Assembly (NCBI GenBank): GCA_964508915.1
Contig: CAZDVK010000006.1
Location: forward strand, 14,964-78,963
Direction of reading: 5' to 3'
From: CAZDVK01 sp964508915
Lineage (GTDB): Bacteria; Pseudomonadota; Alphaproteobacteria; Paracaedibacterales; CAIULA01
DNA: 64,000 bases
Part shown: positions 44,933 to 54,685 of the stretch, in pieces
Position numbering within the stretch: the first letter of the stretch is position 1
How the letters are laid out: every line of letters begins with the position of its first letter
The notes under the pieces: model-generated
What the model was told of the DNA's origin: nothing
What the model saw: the letters and a program-made list of their open reading frames with translations, nothing else
Databases searched by the model: none
Made by a program: the position numbers and the translations under genes

Positions 44933-45934
44933 TTAGTGCGCCTGATAGTAGGGACACCAATACCCATGGATATATTGCCCCTGCAGTTCATACTTTTTGG
45001 GGTCAATATCACTTTTGTGAACAATGCTGAATTGTCCATTTTTTTCCAAAACACATACACCATGCCATGGCGTAATTTCGGAAGTAGGGGAAAGTTTAAG
45101 GCCAATTTTTTTTGACACATCTTTTTGAAAATGAACAGATGCCAGAATGGCGTCATCACTTGCATATTTATCTTTAACAAATTGGCTAAAACACAAGCTT
45201 GCATTCAAAACTTTAGTGGCCAATGTTTTTTTGGTTTCGTGCTGTGACGCCAGTAAGTTCTGGCCACGTTTACAAAGTAAGTCTTTTTCCAACCGTTTGG
45301 ACAAAAGGTCAACTTCAGGTTCTAGGCCAACGGGGCAAGGCTTAGAGGTTGATTGTTTCAAAGCCCCGTGCAATTTACCGTCTAAAAGCAGTTCTTTTGA
45401 CGTAATCAGGCAAATGTTAGGCAAATCTTTTATAAGAATTTTTAGACCATTTTCATAATCTAAAAGTTCCTTTTCAGTGATGTCCAATATATCTGCAAAG
45501 GCAATACCATCACACACAATAACAAGCCTGGCACCTTCTGAATAAATGTGGCCGATTTCTTCCAACATTTTTTGTAAAAAAACCAAACTCTGCCGTTCTG
45601 CCATATCTGGTAATGATGACAAAACTTTGCCTTCTGTGTTAATTGATTTTATTGGAAAACCAACCATTCGAAATGTAATAGGCTTATGCGAAGCTATTAA
45701 TTCTTGGATTTTTTCTTGGAGCTTATCTATTCCAACAATTTTTTCACCTTCCATAACACTTCGCGACACAGAAGATGCGTCAATGTCATAGGCAAGTTGA
45801 TACTTTCTAAGAACTGCAAGAGTCCCTCTTTCTTTTTCTTTAGACGCTTCGTTTTTAAGCGCGAAGCCAAAAATCAGGAATAAGATGGGAAGGCTAAGAA
45901 ACGATAACCATTTTTTTAGGGGTGAATTTGTCAT
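44933..45934 (-). CDS. membrane-anchored/exported DIT1/PvcA-family (isonitrile synthase-like) protein, copy B
   Basis: 333 aa from ATG 45934 (AAGG 8 bases upstream; a TTG farther out is less likely). N-terminal hydrophobic segment WLSFLSLPILFLIFGFAL (about 9-26) after lysines, i.e. signal anchor or signal peptide. PvcA domain: MVGFPIKS at 90-97, KVLSSLPDMAE at 103-113, IGHIYSEGARLVIVCDG at 127-143, C-terminal SVHFQK...KIGLKLS...TPWHGV at 266-293. Closer than copy A to the classical DG-x-x-F sequence. Upstream of copy A by 150 bp, same strand. Substrate unknown. Confidence 0.8.
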   Translation of the reverse strand: MTNSPLKKWLSFLSLPILFLIFGFALKNEASKEKERGTLAVLRKYQLAYDIDASSVSRSVMEGEKIVGIDKLQEKIQELIASHKPITFRMVGFPIKSINTEGKVLSSLPDMAERQSLVFLQKMLEEIGHIYSEGARLVIVCDGIAFADILDITEKELLDYENGLKILIKDLPNICLITSKELLLDGKLHGALKQSTSKPCPVGLEPEVDLLSKRLEKDLLCKRGQNLLASQHETKKTLATKVLNASLCFSQFVKDKYASDDAILASVHFQKDVSKKIGLKLSPTSEITPWHGVCVLEKNGQFSIVHKSDIDPKKYELQGQYIHGYWCPYYQAH

Positions 45935-46095
45935 TTGAGGAACCTTTTTGATAACATGAAGCAAAGAAATACGCGCAGCACCAACGTGCTTTAGAAACAG
46001 CGTATCCCCACCAATATCGCAACATGTTTTAGGTTCCTTTACTTAATTACACTGTAAAAATTATCACAAAATACTTTCAAAGCAAATAAAATTCT

Positions 46096-48240
46096 TTACC
46101 CAGCCATTTGATAATTTTGAGGTGCATCCAAAGACCCTAAATTTTTAATTTTCACTTTTGGATACACTTCATTTTGTGACATTAAAATAGTGCCGGGGCG
46201 CACCCGTTCCAAAATAGAGCGGATAAATGGCCGCACCAATGCTGTACACACCAAAATGGGGGTTTCCCCTTTCATAGACAAACGATCATACGTTTGGCGC
46301 ACGCAGTTGATAAATTCCTGAATTAAGCTAGGCGCCATGGCTAGCTGACGACTATCCGCATCGGAACCTGTTAGTGAGTCTGCAAACAGCTGTTCCCATT
46401 CGCCTGGTAGCGTAATAATATTCAAAGTATTAGAAGAATCTACATGGCTCATGGTGATTTGACGGCCCAAGCGCAGCCGTACATGTTCTGTAATCATCGA
46501 TAAATTGCGGGAAAAAGCACTGGCCTCTGCTATACCTTCCAATATGGTAGATAAGTCACGAATGGAAACCCGCTCGCTCACCAAATTTTGCAAAATACGC
46601 TGGATACCCCCCACCGTAATTTGGCCTGGGACAATATCATTCAAAAGCTTTTTATAAGCATCTGAACACGCATCTAACAACTTTTGAACATCCCCATAAG
46701 TCAACAAATCCCACATATTATCTTTTATGACTTCAGATAAATGGGTTGTTAAAACAGTGGGTGCCTCAACAATTGTGTAATTCAAAATTTGAGCCTGATT
46801 TTTTTCAATTTCCGTAATCCACATAGCCGGTAAACCAAAGCTAGGCTCACGTGTATGTTCACCATTCAACGTAATAGATTTTCCATCAGGGTCCATAACC
46901 AAAAAACAATTTGGTCTTAATTCACCACGACCTGCTTCCAATTCTTTCACACGAATCACGTATTCATTGGCTTCTAAATGAAGGTTATCTTGCAACCGAA
47001 CTGACGGGATAATAACGCCCAAATCCTCCGCCATTTGTTGCCGTAAATTTCGAATTTGGTCTGTAATGCGATGGCCTTTTTCCTGATTTAACAATGCCAA
47101 CAATCCATACCCCATTTCAATGCGAATGGCATCAAGTTGTGGTGCGCTGGTCATAATGTCGGCTGCATGTTGTTTAGGTGTGGCCAGAACTTCTTCGGCA
47201 GAATCTGTAGGCTGCTCAACAGCATCAGCCTGTTGTTGTTCCATGTTTCTTCGTGATAAAAACCATGATGCGCTACCCGTAATGCCAGATAACAATAAAA
47301 AGGGAAGCATGGGAATACCGGGTAATAACCCCATAGAAATCATCAAAAATGAGCTCATCCCCAAAGCAGTTGGATATGCGCTTAGCTGACCAAACAAGGC
47401 ACGGTCAGTGGCCCCTTCAATACCGGCTTTAGAAACCAACAAACCAGCAGCTGTTGAAACAACCAGGGCAGGCACCTGGGATACAAGGCCATCACCCACT
47501 GTTAACATGGTGTATGTGCGGGAAGCATCTACAAAATTCATTTCGTTTTGCACAACACCAATAATGACGCCACCAATAATGTTGATAAACGTAATTAAAA
47601 GGCCAGCGACCGCATCACCACGCACAAATTTCGCCGCACCATCCATGGCACCGTAAAAGTTACTTTCTGATTCCAGTTCTTTTCGGCGTTTTTTGGCATC
47701 GACTTCATTAATAATGCCCGCTGACAAATCAGCATCGATGGCCATTTGTTTACCAGGCATGGCGTCTAAACTAAAGCGCGCTGAAACTTCAGCGATGCGC
47801 CCAGAACCTTTTGTAATAACCACAAAATTCACGATAATCAAAATGGCAAAGACAATAAGCCCAATAACGTAGTTGCCCCCCATGACAAACTCACCAAATG
47901 CCTCAATAACTTTACCAGCTGCATTGGGGCCTTCGTGGCCGTGCGATAGAATCAACCGGGTGGATGCCACGTTTAACGATAAACGAATCATCGTCGACAC
48001 AAGCAAAATTGTTGGAAACGAACTGAATTCCAACGGCTTTTCAATAAATAACGAGGTCATCAAAATCATGACCGAAAAAGTGATAGAAATGGCAAGGCAC
48101 AAATCCATTAACACGCTTGGCATGGGCATAATTAGGATCACCATGATGATGATCATACCCACAGCAAAGGCAATATCTGTCCGCTTCAAAATAGCTGCGT
48201 AATTCACCGAAAAAGTACCTTGAGGGGCGGCAGCTTCCAT
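46096..48240 (-). CDS. flhA: flagellar export gate protein FlhA
   Basis: 714 aa FHIPEP-family core of the flagellar type III export apparatus. About eight membrane helices in residues 20-325, the FHIPEP loop region containing ITKGSGRIAEVSARFSLDAMPGKQMAIDADL (split here: ITKGSGRIAEV and ARFSLDAMPGKQMAID), and a C-terminal cytoplasmic nonameric ring domain (about 360-714) that docks chaperone-substrate complexes. Length is normal. Last gene of the flagellar run, 3 bases after flbD. Confidence 0.96.
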   Translation of the reverse strand: MEAAAPQGTFSVNYAAILKRTDIAFAVGMIIIMVILIMPMPSVLMDLCLAISITFSVMILMTSLFIEKPLEFSSFPTILLVSTMIRLSLNVASTRLILSHGHEGPNAAGKVIEAFGEFVMGGNYVIGLIVFAILIIVNFVVITKGSGRIAEVSARFSLDAMPGKQMAIDADLSAGIINEVDAKKRRKELESESNFYGAMDGAAKFVRGDAVAGLLITFINIIGGVIIGVVQNEMNFVDASRTYTMLTVGDGLVSQVPALVVSTAAGLLVSKAGIEGATDRALFGQLSAYPTALGMSSFLMISMGLLPGIPMLPFLLLSGITGSASWFLSRRNMEQQQADAVEQPTDSAEEVLATPKQHAADIMTSAPQLDAIRIEMGYGLLALLNQEKGHRITDQIRNLRQQMAEDLGVIIPSVRLQDNLHLEANEYVIRVKELEAGRGELRPNCFLVMDPDGKSITLNGEHTREPSFGLPAMWITEIEKNQAQILNYTIVEAPTVLTTHLSEVIKDNMWDLLTYGDVQKLLDACSDAYKKLLNDIVPGQITVGGIQRILQNLVSERVSIRDLSTILEGIAEASAFSRNLSMITEHVRLRLGRQITMSHVDSSNTLNIITLPGEWEQLFADSLTGSDADSRQLAMAPSLIQEFINCVRQTYDRLSMKGETPILVCTALVRPFIRSILERVRPGTILMSQNEVYPKVKIKNLGSLDAPQNYQMAG

Positions 48241-48243
48241 TTT

Positions 48244-49557
48244 TTACCCCTTTGCTAAATGGGCTGGAATGTGAATACCAGATTGATTATATTCACGCAG
48301 TTTGTTCCGAAGTGTTCGAATGGAAATCCCTAAAATATTGGCCGCATGTGTGCGGTTTCCCAAACAGTGGCTCAATGTACCCAAAATTAATTCTTGTTCT
48401 ACATCGGATACCGTTCTGCCGATTAAAGGCGCACCCACCTGCCCTGCCTTTTCAGAAACAGTTTCTAAGCCCACAATATCATCAGGTTGAATTTGATTTC
48501 CCTGGCTTAGTAAAACAGCCCGGTGAATAGCATTTTCAAGTTCACGTACGTTGCCGCGCCACGTATGCTGACGCAAAGATTGTGTTGCATTCAATGTTAA
48601 TTTTTTAGGCTCCAAATTGTTAAAAGCCACATATTTTTCAACAAAATGTTCTGCCAAAGCGACGATATCATCGGGCCGTTCCCGTAAAGCAGGCAAATGC
48701 ACGTTAACCACATTCAACCGAAAATATAAATCTTCCCGAAAGTCTTGATTTTTAACAGCTTCAAGCATGTCACGGTTTGACGTTGCCATAATACGAATAT
48801 CAACTTTAACAGGCTGATTGCCACCCACACGGTCAATAACCCGTTCTTGAATTGCACGCAGTAATTTGGCCTGAAGACGCGGGTGCATTTCTGTTACCTC
48901 ATCCAGTAACAAGGTTCCCCCTTGGGCTTCTTCAAATTTACCAATACGCCTAGCCACCGCCCCTGTGAAGGCACCTTTTTCATGACCAAACAGTTCAGAT
49001 TCTAAAAGATTTTCAGGAATGGCAGCACAATTTAAAGAAATAAAAGGGTTGTTTGCGCGTTTGGATTTTTTATGAATGTAATGGGCCAAAACTTCTTTAC
49101 CCGTTCCCGATTCACCTGTAATCAACACGCTTGCTTCACTGGGGGCAATTTTATCCACAAAAGTTAAAAGGCTTTTCATTTTAGGGTCATGACAAATAAA
49201 AGGCTTTTCATCTTCTGCCACAGCGCTCAAAATGGCTGCAATTAGTTCAGGATCGGGCGGCATGGGAATATATTCCTTAGCGCCATGACGAATGGCCTCT
49301 GCTGCTTCTTTCGGGCTGGCTGCAATGCCACATGCCACCACAGGGGTAGAAATACGTTCTTGTTCTAAACTTTGCGTTAGGGATTTTACATCCAACTTTA
49401 AGTCCACCATAACAAGGTCAGCCCCTCTACCAGACCGCAGCGCTTCAAGAGCATCCTCAATAGTATCTACACTGGAAACCTTTGCACCTTTTGTTAAGGC
49501 AATTTTAGCCGCCGTACTAACGTGCCCGTTCAACGGACCAACAATAAGAAGACGCAT
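48244..49557 (-). CDS. flbD: FlbD-type sigma-54-dependent flagellar transcription activator
   Basis: 437 aa. N-terminal receiver-like domain (about 1-115, Asp52 in MVDLKLD), AAA+ sigma-54 activation domain with Walker A GESGTGKE at 148-155, GAFTGA at 195-200 (sigma-54 contact), GGTLLLDEV and the arginine-finger region, then a C-terminal Fis-type HTH (HAANILGISIRTLRNKL). In Caulobacter the orthologue sits at the same place after fliN and activates late flagellar promoters while repressing fliF. Here a matching sigma-54 promoter lies upstream of flagellin (13829-13844). Confidence 0.93.
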   Translation of the reverse strand: MRLLIVGPLNGHVSTAAKIALTKGAKVSSVDTIEDALEALRSGRGADLVMVDLKLDVKSLTQSLEQERISTPVVACGIAASPKEAAEAIRHGAKEYIPMPPDPELIAAILSAVAEDEKPFICHDPKMKSLLTFVDKIAPSEASVLITGESGTGKEVLAHYIHKKSKRANNPFISLNCAAIPENLLESELFGHEKGAFTGAVARRIGKFEEAQGGTLLLDEVTEMHPRLQAKLLRAIQERVIDRVGGNQPVKVDIRIMATSNRDMLEAVKNQDFREDLYFRLNVVNVHLPALRERPDDIVALAEHFVEKYVAFNNLEPKKLTLNATQSLRQHTWRGNVRELENAIHRAVLLSQGNQIQPDDIVGLETVSEKAGQVGAPLIGRTVSDVEQELILGTLSHCLGNRTHAANILGISIRTLRNKLREYNQSGIHIPAHLAKG

Positions 49558-49559
49558 GA

Positions 49560-49919
49560 CTAACTCCGATCTGTCTTAATAATTTCTGTCATCGTAATGC
49601 CAAGCCGATCATCCACTAAAACGACCTCTCCTCGGGCGACAAGTCTGTTATTGACATAAACGTCAATGGCCTCGCCTACGCGACGATCTAATTCCACAAC
49701 AGCCCCTCGTCCCAATTTCAAAAGCTGGTTGACAGGCATAGTAGCACGCCCCAACACAGCAGAAATTTGAACAGGCACATCGTAAACAGCCTCAAGTTCT
49801 TTGCCTAAAGCCGCCTGTGTCGCAGATGACTTCACTTCTTTTTCAACGGTTTGCAAAAACTCGTTTACTAAAGGATCTGCAACAATAGATTCTGTATTTT
49901 CTTCAGGTGTATCGCTCAT
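49560..49919 (-). CDS. fliN: flagellar motor switch protein FliN
   Basis: 119 aa. The C-terminal SpoA domain (about 45-119) contains VPVQISAVLGRATMPVNQLL, LGRGAVVELDRRVGEAIDVY and RLVARGEVVLVDDRLGI, the FliN/SctQ signature. The N-terminal 40 residues are an acidic, probably disordered lead. It builds the C-ring base with FliM and FliG. The ATG overlaps the fliH stop (ATGA). No fliM is present in the window. Confidence 0.95.
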   Translation of the reverse strand: MSDTPEENTESIVADPLVNEFLQTVEKEVKSSATQAALGKELEAVYDVPVQISAVLGRATMPVNQLLKLGRGAVVELDRRVGEAIDVYVNNRLVARGEVVLVDDRLGITMTEIIKTDRS

Positions 49920-50557
49920 GGGGTAACCTCATTATTGTTAGAATTCAAAAACATGATTGCTTCAATTTTCTGGATTGTTTCATCCATGCTCCACCTTGAA
50001 CCACCCTGGTCCCAATTAATTTCAAAATCAAAAGGGTGAAGTGTTTCTAGGGTTTCAATTGAAACATTTTCAAAAATGTTGGGAAAAAGCATCTGAAGAT
50101 TTTCCTTCAAAAACACTTCCCGTTCCGGGTGAACCCGAATTGTAACAGGCTGCTTATGACGCAATTTAGATACAATCAACTTCAGCTTATTCACCATTTC
50201 ATTATTGGCATTTGCCTCCATATATTGGGGCAAAATTTTCCTGAAAATGGCCTGGCATAAAATCAAGGTATTATCCTGCAGATAATTACTTTGAATAGAC
50301 TGCTCCGTCACAATTTGAGACAACTTTTCAACCATAGCTTTTAGTTGTAGACGAATTTCTTGGTCAACTTCGTTAACAGCTTTGGTATGCCCCTCTTGAA
50401 CACCATCTTCGCGGCCTTTGATATACCCTTGTTCAAATCCTGAACGGTGTGCCATTGAAATATCTTCATCGGTGTAATCAGGTTGTGATTCGGTAACCAA
50501 AACTTCCCTTTGTTTTGATTCGTCATAGCTTGTAAATTGAAAAAGGTTTTTTTCCAT
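49916..50557 (-). CDS. fliH: flagellar assembly protein FliH (FlbE)
   Basis: 213 aa. Glycine-containing N-terminal region with GFEQGYIKGREDGVQEGH (about 40-57, the GxxxG-like pattern of FliH), coiled coil, and a C-terminal domain with VTIRVHPEREVFLKENL (about 139-155). FliH is the stator regulating the FliI ATPase. Position between fliG and fliN equals that of Caulobacter flbE. Spacing to fliG is 2 bases, and it overlaps fliN. Confidence 0.85.
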   Translation of the reverse strand: MEKNLFQFTSYDESKQREVLVTESQPDYTDEDISMAHRSGFEQGYIKGREDGVQEGHTKAVNEVDQEIRLQLKAMVEKLSQIVTEQSIQSNYLQDNTLILCQAIFRKILPQYMEANANNEMVNKLKLIVSKLRHKQPVTIRVHPEREVFLKENLQMLFPNIFENVSIETLETLHPFDFEINWDQGGSRWSMDETIQKIEAIMFLNSNNNEVTP

Positions 50558-50559
50558 GT

Positions 50560-51579
50560 TTAACCTACCAGTTGGTCCCCCTCATCCTTGCTGTTTCCAA
50601 GGAAAATAGAACCACTTGCTGCCAATTCCCGTGCAACACCCACAACATAAGTTTGTGCTTCTTCAACCTCTCTTAAACGAACCATGCCCATGGCTTTGAT
50701 ATCATCCCGCATCAATTTAGCGGCACGTTCAGACATGTTGGCATAAAACATATCTTGCACATCTTCCGATGCGCCCTTCAAAGAAAGCGCCAGTTTTGTT
50801 TTATCAACATTACGAATAAGGATTTGCATGCTGTTATTATCAATCTTGCTTAAATCTTCAAAAGTGAACATCAGTGAACGTACCCGTGCCGCTGATTCAT
50901 GATTTTTTTCTTCAAGTTTTTTCAGGTATTTCACTTCATTTGTGCGATCAAAGTTATTAAAAATTTCAGCCACAAGTTCATGGGTATCGCGCCGAACAGA
51001 ACGGGCTACGTTACTCATAAATTCATTACGTAACGTTTCTTCGATGTTATCTAGAATTTCCTTGCGAATGGGCTCCATACGTAGCATTCGCAAAATGACT
51101 TCCATGGATAAGGCTTCTGGTAAAATTGTAATAATGCGGGATGCACTATCCGCTTTGAGGCGTGACAAAACAACAGCTACAGTTTGTGGATGTTCATTTT
51201 TCAAATAACTGGCCAACATTTCTTCATGAACATTGCTTAGTTTATCCCACAATGTTCTTCCAGCGGGGCCTCTTAAATCTTCTAAAAATTGATTGGCAAG
51301 TTCCTGACCTAAAATTTTACCCAAAAGCCGTTCTGTGCTTTCTACGGAACCAACCAAAGAACCTGTTGATGACAGCTGACTTACAAAATCAATCATCGTG
51401 TTTTCAATGGTGACAGGCTTTACCGTTCCAAGGCGACTCATGGCCTGGGTTAATTCACGAATTTCATCGGACCCCAAAAAACTAAATATCTTAGCCGCCT
51501 GTTGTTCAGGAAGGCTCAACAACATAATGGCGGCTTTTTCTAAGCCTTTTGTTTTTTTCTTATCGCGTTCCACAGCCAT
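50560..51579 (-). CDS. fliG: flagellar motor switch protein FliG
   Basis: 339 aa, the normal length. N-terminal domain binding FliF (KAAIMLLSLPEQQAAKIFSF), middle domain with EHPQTVAVVLSRLKAD (EHPQ motif, about 128-143), and C-terminal torque-generating domain with charged helices near 285-300 (AKLMRDDIKAMGMVRLREVEEA, charged pairs). It forms the C-ring upper rim and interacts with the stator. AGGG precedes the ATG at a long 8-base spacing. Confidence 0.95.
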   Translation of the reverse strand: MAVERDKKKTKGLEKAAIMLLSLPEQQAAKIFSFLGSDEIRELTQAMSRLGTVKPVTIENTMIDFVSQLSSTGSLVGSVESTERLLGKILGQELANQFLEDLRGPAGRTLWDKLSNVHEEMLASYLKNEHPQTVAVVLSRLKADSASRIITILPEALSMEVILRMLRMEPIRKEILDNIEETLRNEFMSNVARSVRRDTHELVAEIFNNFDRTNEVKYLKKLEEKNHESAARVRSLMFTFEDLSKIDNNSMQILIRNVDKTKLALSLKGASEDVQDMFYANMSERAAKLMRDDIKAMGMVRLREVEEAQTYVVGVARELAASGSIFLGNSKDEGDQLVG

Positions 51580-51590
51580 TGTTTTTTACC

Positions 51591-53267
51591 CTACTTATCT
51601 GCGTACATCCAGCTGCGCAAAATTGACACAGCTTCTTCGGGATGCTTATCTACGATTTCACGAATTTTTTTCATAGAAGAGTCTTGAACTTCACTTGCAG
51701 CTGAATTCATAAAGCTGTCTAACATACTTTTTTTGCGCTTGAACTTGTATTCATTTACTTCATCTTCGTCGTCATCTTCTTCAGGAAGGGTCGGTGTTTC
51801 ATCAGGGCTTTCTTTTTCTAATTCCCCAACCGTTACCTTTTTTTGACGGGGCAATACTTGCTGCATAGCTGTGGGATACGTGCTGATTTGAAGGTTTTTA
51901 TCCCCCAGCGTAAATAAAATTGGCTTTAAAACCGTCATGGCAAAAATAAGCCCCACAACAGAAATAATTATGATCTCTAAGATCTTGCTGTAATTAAGAC
52001 TTTTGAACCATTTCATCCAGTCAAAAATATCTGGCGTTTCAGGCGCTTCTGAAAATTTCATACATATAACTTTAACTGTATCGCCACGGTCACTTTTAAA
52101 CCCAACAGCGCTTTTAACAAGATCTGTAATTTTGTCTAATTCTTCTTGGGGACGCGGCGTAAATTGATTATCGCTATAAACCCCATCAACCAGCACAGCA
52201 ATAGAAAGCCGTTTAACAGCCCCAGTTTCCTTGATGTGCGTTTTTGTTGTATTGGAAATTTCGTAATTAATATTTTCTTCGGTTTTTGTTGCCTGGTTTT
52301 TATTTTGTGCTTGTGTGGCCTGACCATTATTATCTGGTAAGGCATTTTGAATAGATACATTGTCAACAGCGGCAGCTTCGTTCGCATTGCTGCCTTCTTC
52401 TGAACTTGTCGTTGAACGGGCCACCTGGCCATCTGGGTTGAATTCCACCGTTGTCATGGTCACTTTATCAAAATCCATTTCAGCGGTAACTTCTGCCCGT
52501 GATTTTCCAAAACCAAGGGTTTTATCCAGCAAAGATTCAACCGCCCTTGAAATTTTGGCTTCATAAGATTGCCGAATATCTTGCTGCCCCATAAAACTGT
52601 CACTGGCTTCGGGCCGGTCATGGCCCTTGGCCAACAAATTGCCTTTATCATCAACAATGGAAATTTTGTCTAAGGTCAAACCCGGCACAGCTGATGCCAC
52701 AAGATATTGAATAGACTGCACTTGTGTGGCTGACAAACGGGCTGCCCCCTTCATTTTTAAAATAATGGAGGCCGCTGGTTGTTGCTTGTCTTGAGAAAAT
52801 AATTCGCGTTTTGGCATAACCAAATGAACCCGGGCTGTTTGAACACCTTGAATTGTTCGAATTGATTTGGATACTTCACCTTCCAAAGCACGAGACCGAT
52901 TAATATCTAACAAAGCTGTTGTTGTTCCAAGCATGTCGCTTTTGTCAAATAGTTCATACCCAAAGCTGCCACCGGTTAATATTCCTTCTTGGGCTAATTC
53001 CATACGTAATTTAGCTACTTCATCTGTGGGGACGTATATTTGTGTTCCATCCCCTTTGACTTCGGATGGAATATTCATAATTTTCAATCTTTCAAGAATG
53101 CGACCCCCATCGGCTGGATCAAGCTGAGAAAATAAAAGGCTCATGTCGGGGGATGATGCACGCATCATTAAGAAAATGAAAAAACCAATAACAATTCCAG
53201 AGGTGCCTAACAAGATTGTCAGGCGCCTGGATCCAAGGTTTCTAAGTTTTTCTAAAATCTCAGTCAA
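51591..53267 (-). CDS. fliF: flagellar MS-ring protein FliF
   Basis: 558 aa. Two membrane helices (about 17-34 and 430-455) bracket the periplasmic ring-building domains (RBM1-3; YscJ-like QLDPADGGRILERLKIMNIP at about 48-67 and GVQTARVHLVMPKREL at about 139-154). The C-terminal cytoplasmic tail binding FliG ends in SILRSWMYADK. The start is TTG at 53267 without an obvious Shine-Dalgarno; no ATG is in frame near it. First gene of the fliF-fliG-fliH-fliN-flbD-flhA operon, divergent from murD. Confidence 0.95.
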   Translation of the reverse strand: MTEILEKLRNLGSRRLTILLGTSGIVIGFFIFLMMRASSPDMSLLFSQLDPADGGRILERLKIMNIPSEVKGDGTQIYVPTDEVAKLRMELAQEGILTGGSFGYELFDKSDMLGTTTALLDINRSRALEGEVSKSIRTIQGVQTARVHLVMPKRELFSQDKQQPAASIILKMKGAARLSATQVQSIQYLVASAVPGLTLDKISIVDDKGNLLAKGHDRPEASDSFMGQQDIRQSYEAKISRAVESLLDKTLGFGKSRAEVTAEMDFDKVTMTTVEFNPDGQVARSTTSSEEGSNANEAAAVDNVSIQNALPDNNGQATQAQNKNQATKTEENINYEISNTTKTHIKETGAVKRLSIAVLVDGVYSDNQFTPRPQEELDKITDLVKSAVGFKSDRGDTVKVICMKFSEAPETPDIFDWMKWFKSLNYSKILEIIIISVVGLIFAMTVLKPILFTLGDKNLQISTYPTAMQQVLPRQKKVTVGELEKESPDETPTLPEEDDDEDEVNEYKFKRKKSMLDSFMNSAASEVQDSSMKKIREIVDKHPEEAVSILRSWMYADK

Positions 53268-53333
53268 TTTTAAAACAAATTTTATTCAAGTTCTTCCTAA
53301 AGCCATCGTAAAAGGAAAAGTTTAAATAAAACG

Positions 53334-53362
53334 TTAACAACAGGGAATTTTTTGCCTAATAA
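53334..53362 (+). promoter_or_regulatory. candidate promoter of murD-ftsW-murG-murC
   Basis: TTAACA (53334-53339) and TAATAA (53357-53362) separated by 17 bases, giving a start about 33 bases ahead of the murD TTG. It lies in the 134-bp divergent gap with fliF, for which neither a sigma-54 nor a clear sigma-70 promoter was found. Confidence 0.35.
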
Positions 53363-53401
53363 TAGGAAAAAAATGATTTTTTTTAGAAAGTTGCCCTTAT
53401 T

Positions 53402-54685
53402 TTGTCAAAAACATATTTGATTTTAGGCCTTGCACGGTCTGGACAAAGCGCCTTAACGTACCTGAAAAACAAGGGCCATACTGTTTTATGTTATGACGAC
53501 AACCCTGAAAAAAATGCCCAGTTTGGTGGCATTCAAAACAGGCAACAAATTCCTTTTGAAAATTTGACAGCTGTTATTCAAAGCCCCGGCGTTGCCTACA
53601 GTTTCCCAGAACCACACCCAATAACGGCCCAAGCTCAAAAACTAAATATTCCTATTATGACAGATATCAACCTGTTTCAAGAAGCTTACCCCACCATATC
53701 TTATGTAGGCGTTACAGGAACTAATGGCAAATCAACAACCACTGCCCTTGCGGGGCATATTTTACAGGCAACCGTAGGTGGCAATATTGGTATTCCTGTT
53801 TTAGACACAGCGCCTGAAAAACAGTGTGTATTAGAACTTTCTTCATACCAATTGGAACGTTCACAACCTATTCTTTTAGAAACTGCCGCGTGGATCAATA
53901 TTTCAGAAGACCACCTAGACCATCATGGCACCATGGCAGAGTATGTAAAAGCCAAGGAACGTATTTTTGAAAAAGCACAAAAGGCCGTTATCGGTATTGA
54001 TGATGATTTTTCAAAAAATGTTTACGCAAAAATAAAACAGCACATGCCAACGTTAAGTGTTTCTGTTCAAACCAAGGCTGACATTTGGGTAAAAAACGGC
54101 ATTTTATATGATGACGTTAATCCTATTATCGATCTAAACACCATTCGAAGCCTTCAAGGGGCCCATAACCACCAAAATGCTGCCATCGCTTACGGTGTTG
54201 CAAAAACCATGGGCCTTGCCCCCCAGCAAATTCAAGACCGCCTTCAAACTTTTCCAGGCCTTGTCCATCGGCAAGAACACGTTTTACAAAAAGGTGCCGT
54301 TACATTCATTAACGATAGTAAGGCCACAAACGCTGACGCTACCTACTGGGCCCTTAAAGCTTTCGACGGAAAAACAATTATTTGGATTGCCGGCGGCATT
54401 CCAAAAACCCAAGGCATCGAACCTTTAAAAGCCTTCTTCCCCAAAGTTCATCACACTTTTTTAATTGGTACCGCACAAAACAATTTTTCAACAATCCTTC
54501 AGGGTTATCCCCACACTTTGGCATCAACCCTTGAAAAAGCTGTTCAAAATGCTTACATCATGGCAAAATCACTGAATGAAGAAGTTATTATTTTGTTTTC
54601 ACCAGCCTGTGCTAGCTTTGACCAATTTCAAGACTTTGAACACCGTGGCAACGTGTTTAAAAAAATTGTAATGGATTTAAAATGA
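53402..54685 (+). CDS. murD: UDP-N-acetylmuramoyl-L-alanine--D-glutamate ligase
   Basis: 427-aa Mur ligase that adds D-Glu in cytosolic peptidoglycan precursor synthesis. N-terminal Rossmann-like domain (YLILGLARSGQSAL), central ATPase domain with GTNGKSTTT at 105-113, HLDHHGTM (about 178-185), NDSKATN (about 302-308) and C-terminal domain with SPACASFDQF. The start is TTG (SKTYLILG...), no Shine-Dalgarno visible. Overlaps ftsW by ATGA. Confidence 0.95.
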   Translation: MSKTYLILGLARSGQSALTYLKNKGHTVLCYDDNPEKNAQFGGIQNRQQIPFENLTAVIQSPGVAYSFPEPHPITAQAQKLNIPIMTDINLFQEAYPTISYVGVTGTNGKSTTTALAGHILQATVGGNIGIPVLDTAPEKQCVLELSSYQLERSQPILLETAAWINISEDHLDHHGTMAEYVKAKERIFEKAQKAVIGIDDDFSKNVYAKIKQHMPTLSVSVQTKADIWVKNGILYDDVNPIIDLNTIRSLQGAHNHQNAAIAYGVAKTMGLAPQQIQDRLQTFPGLVHRQEHVLQKGAVTFINDSKATNADATYWALKAFDGKTIIWIAGGIPKTQGIEPLKAFFPKVHHTFLIGTAQNNFSTILQGYPHTLASTLEKAVQNAYIMAKSLNEEVIILFSPACASFDQFQDFEHRGNVFKKIVMDLK

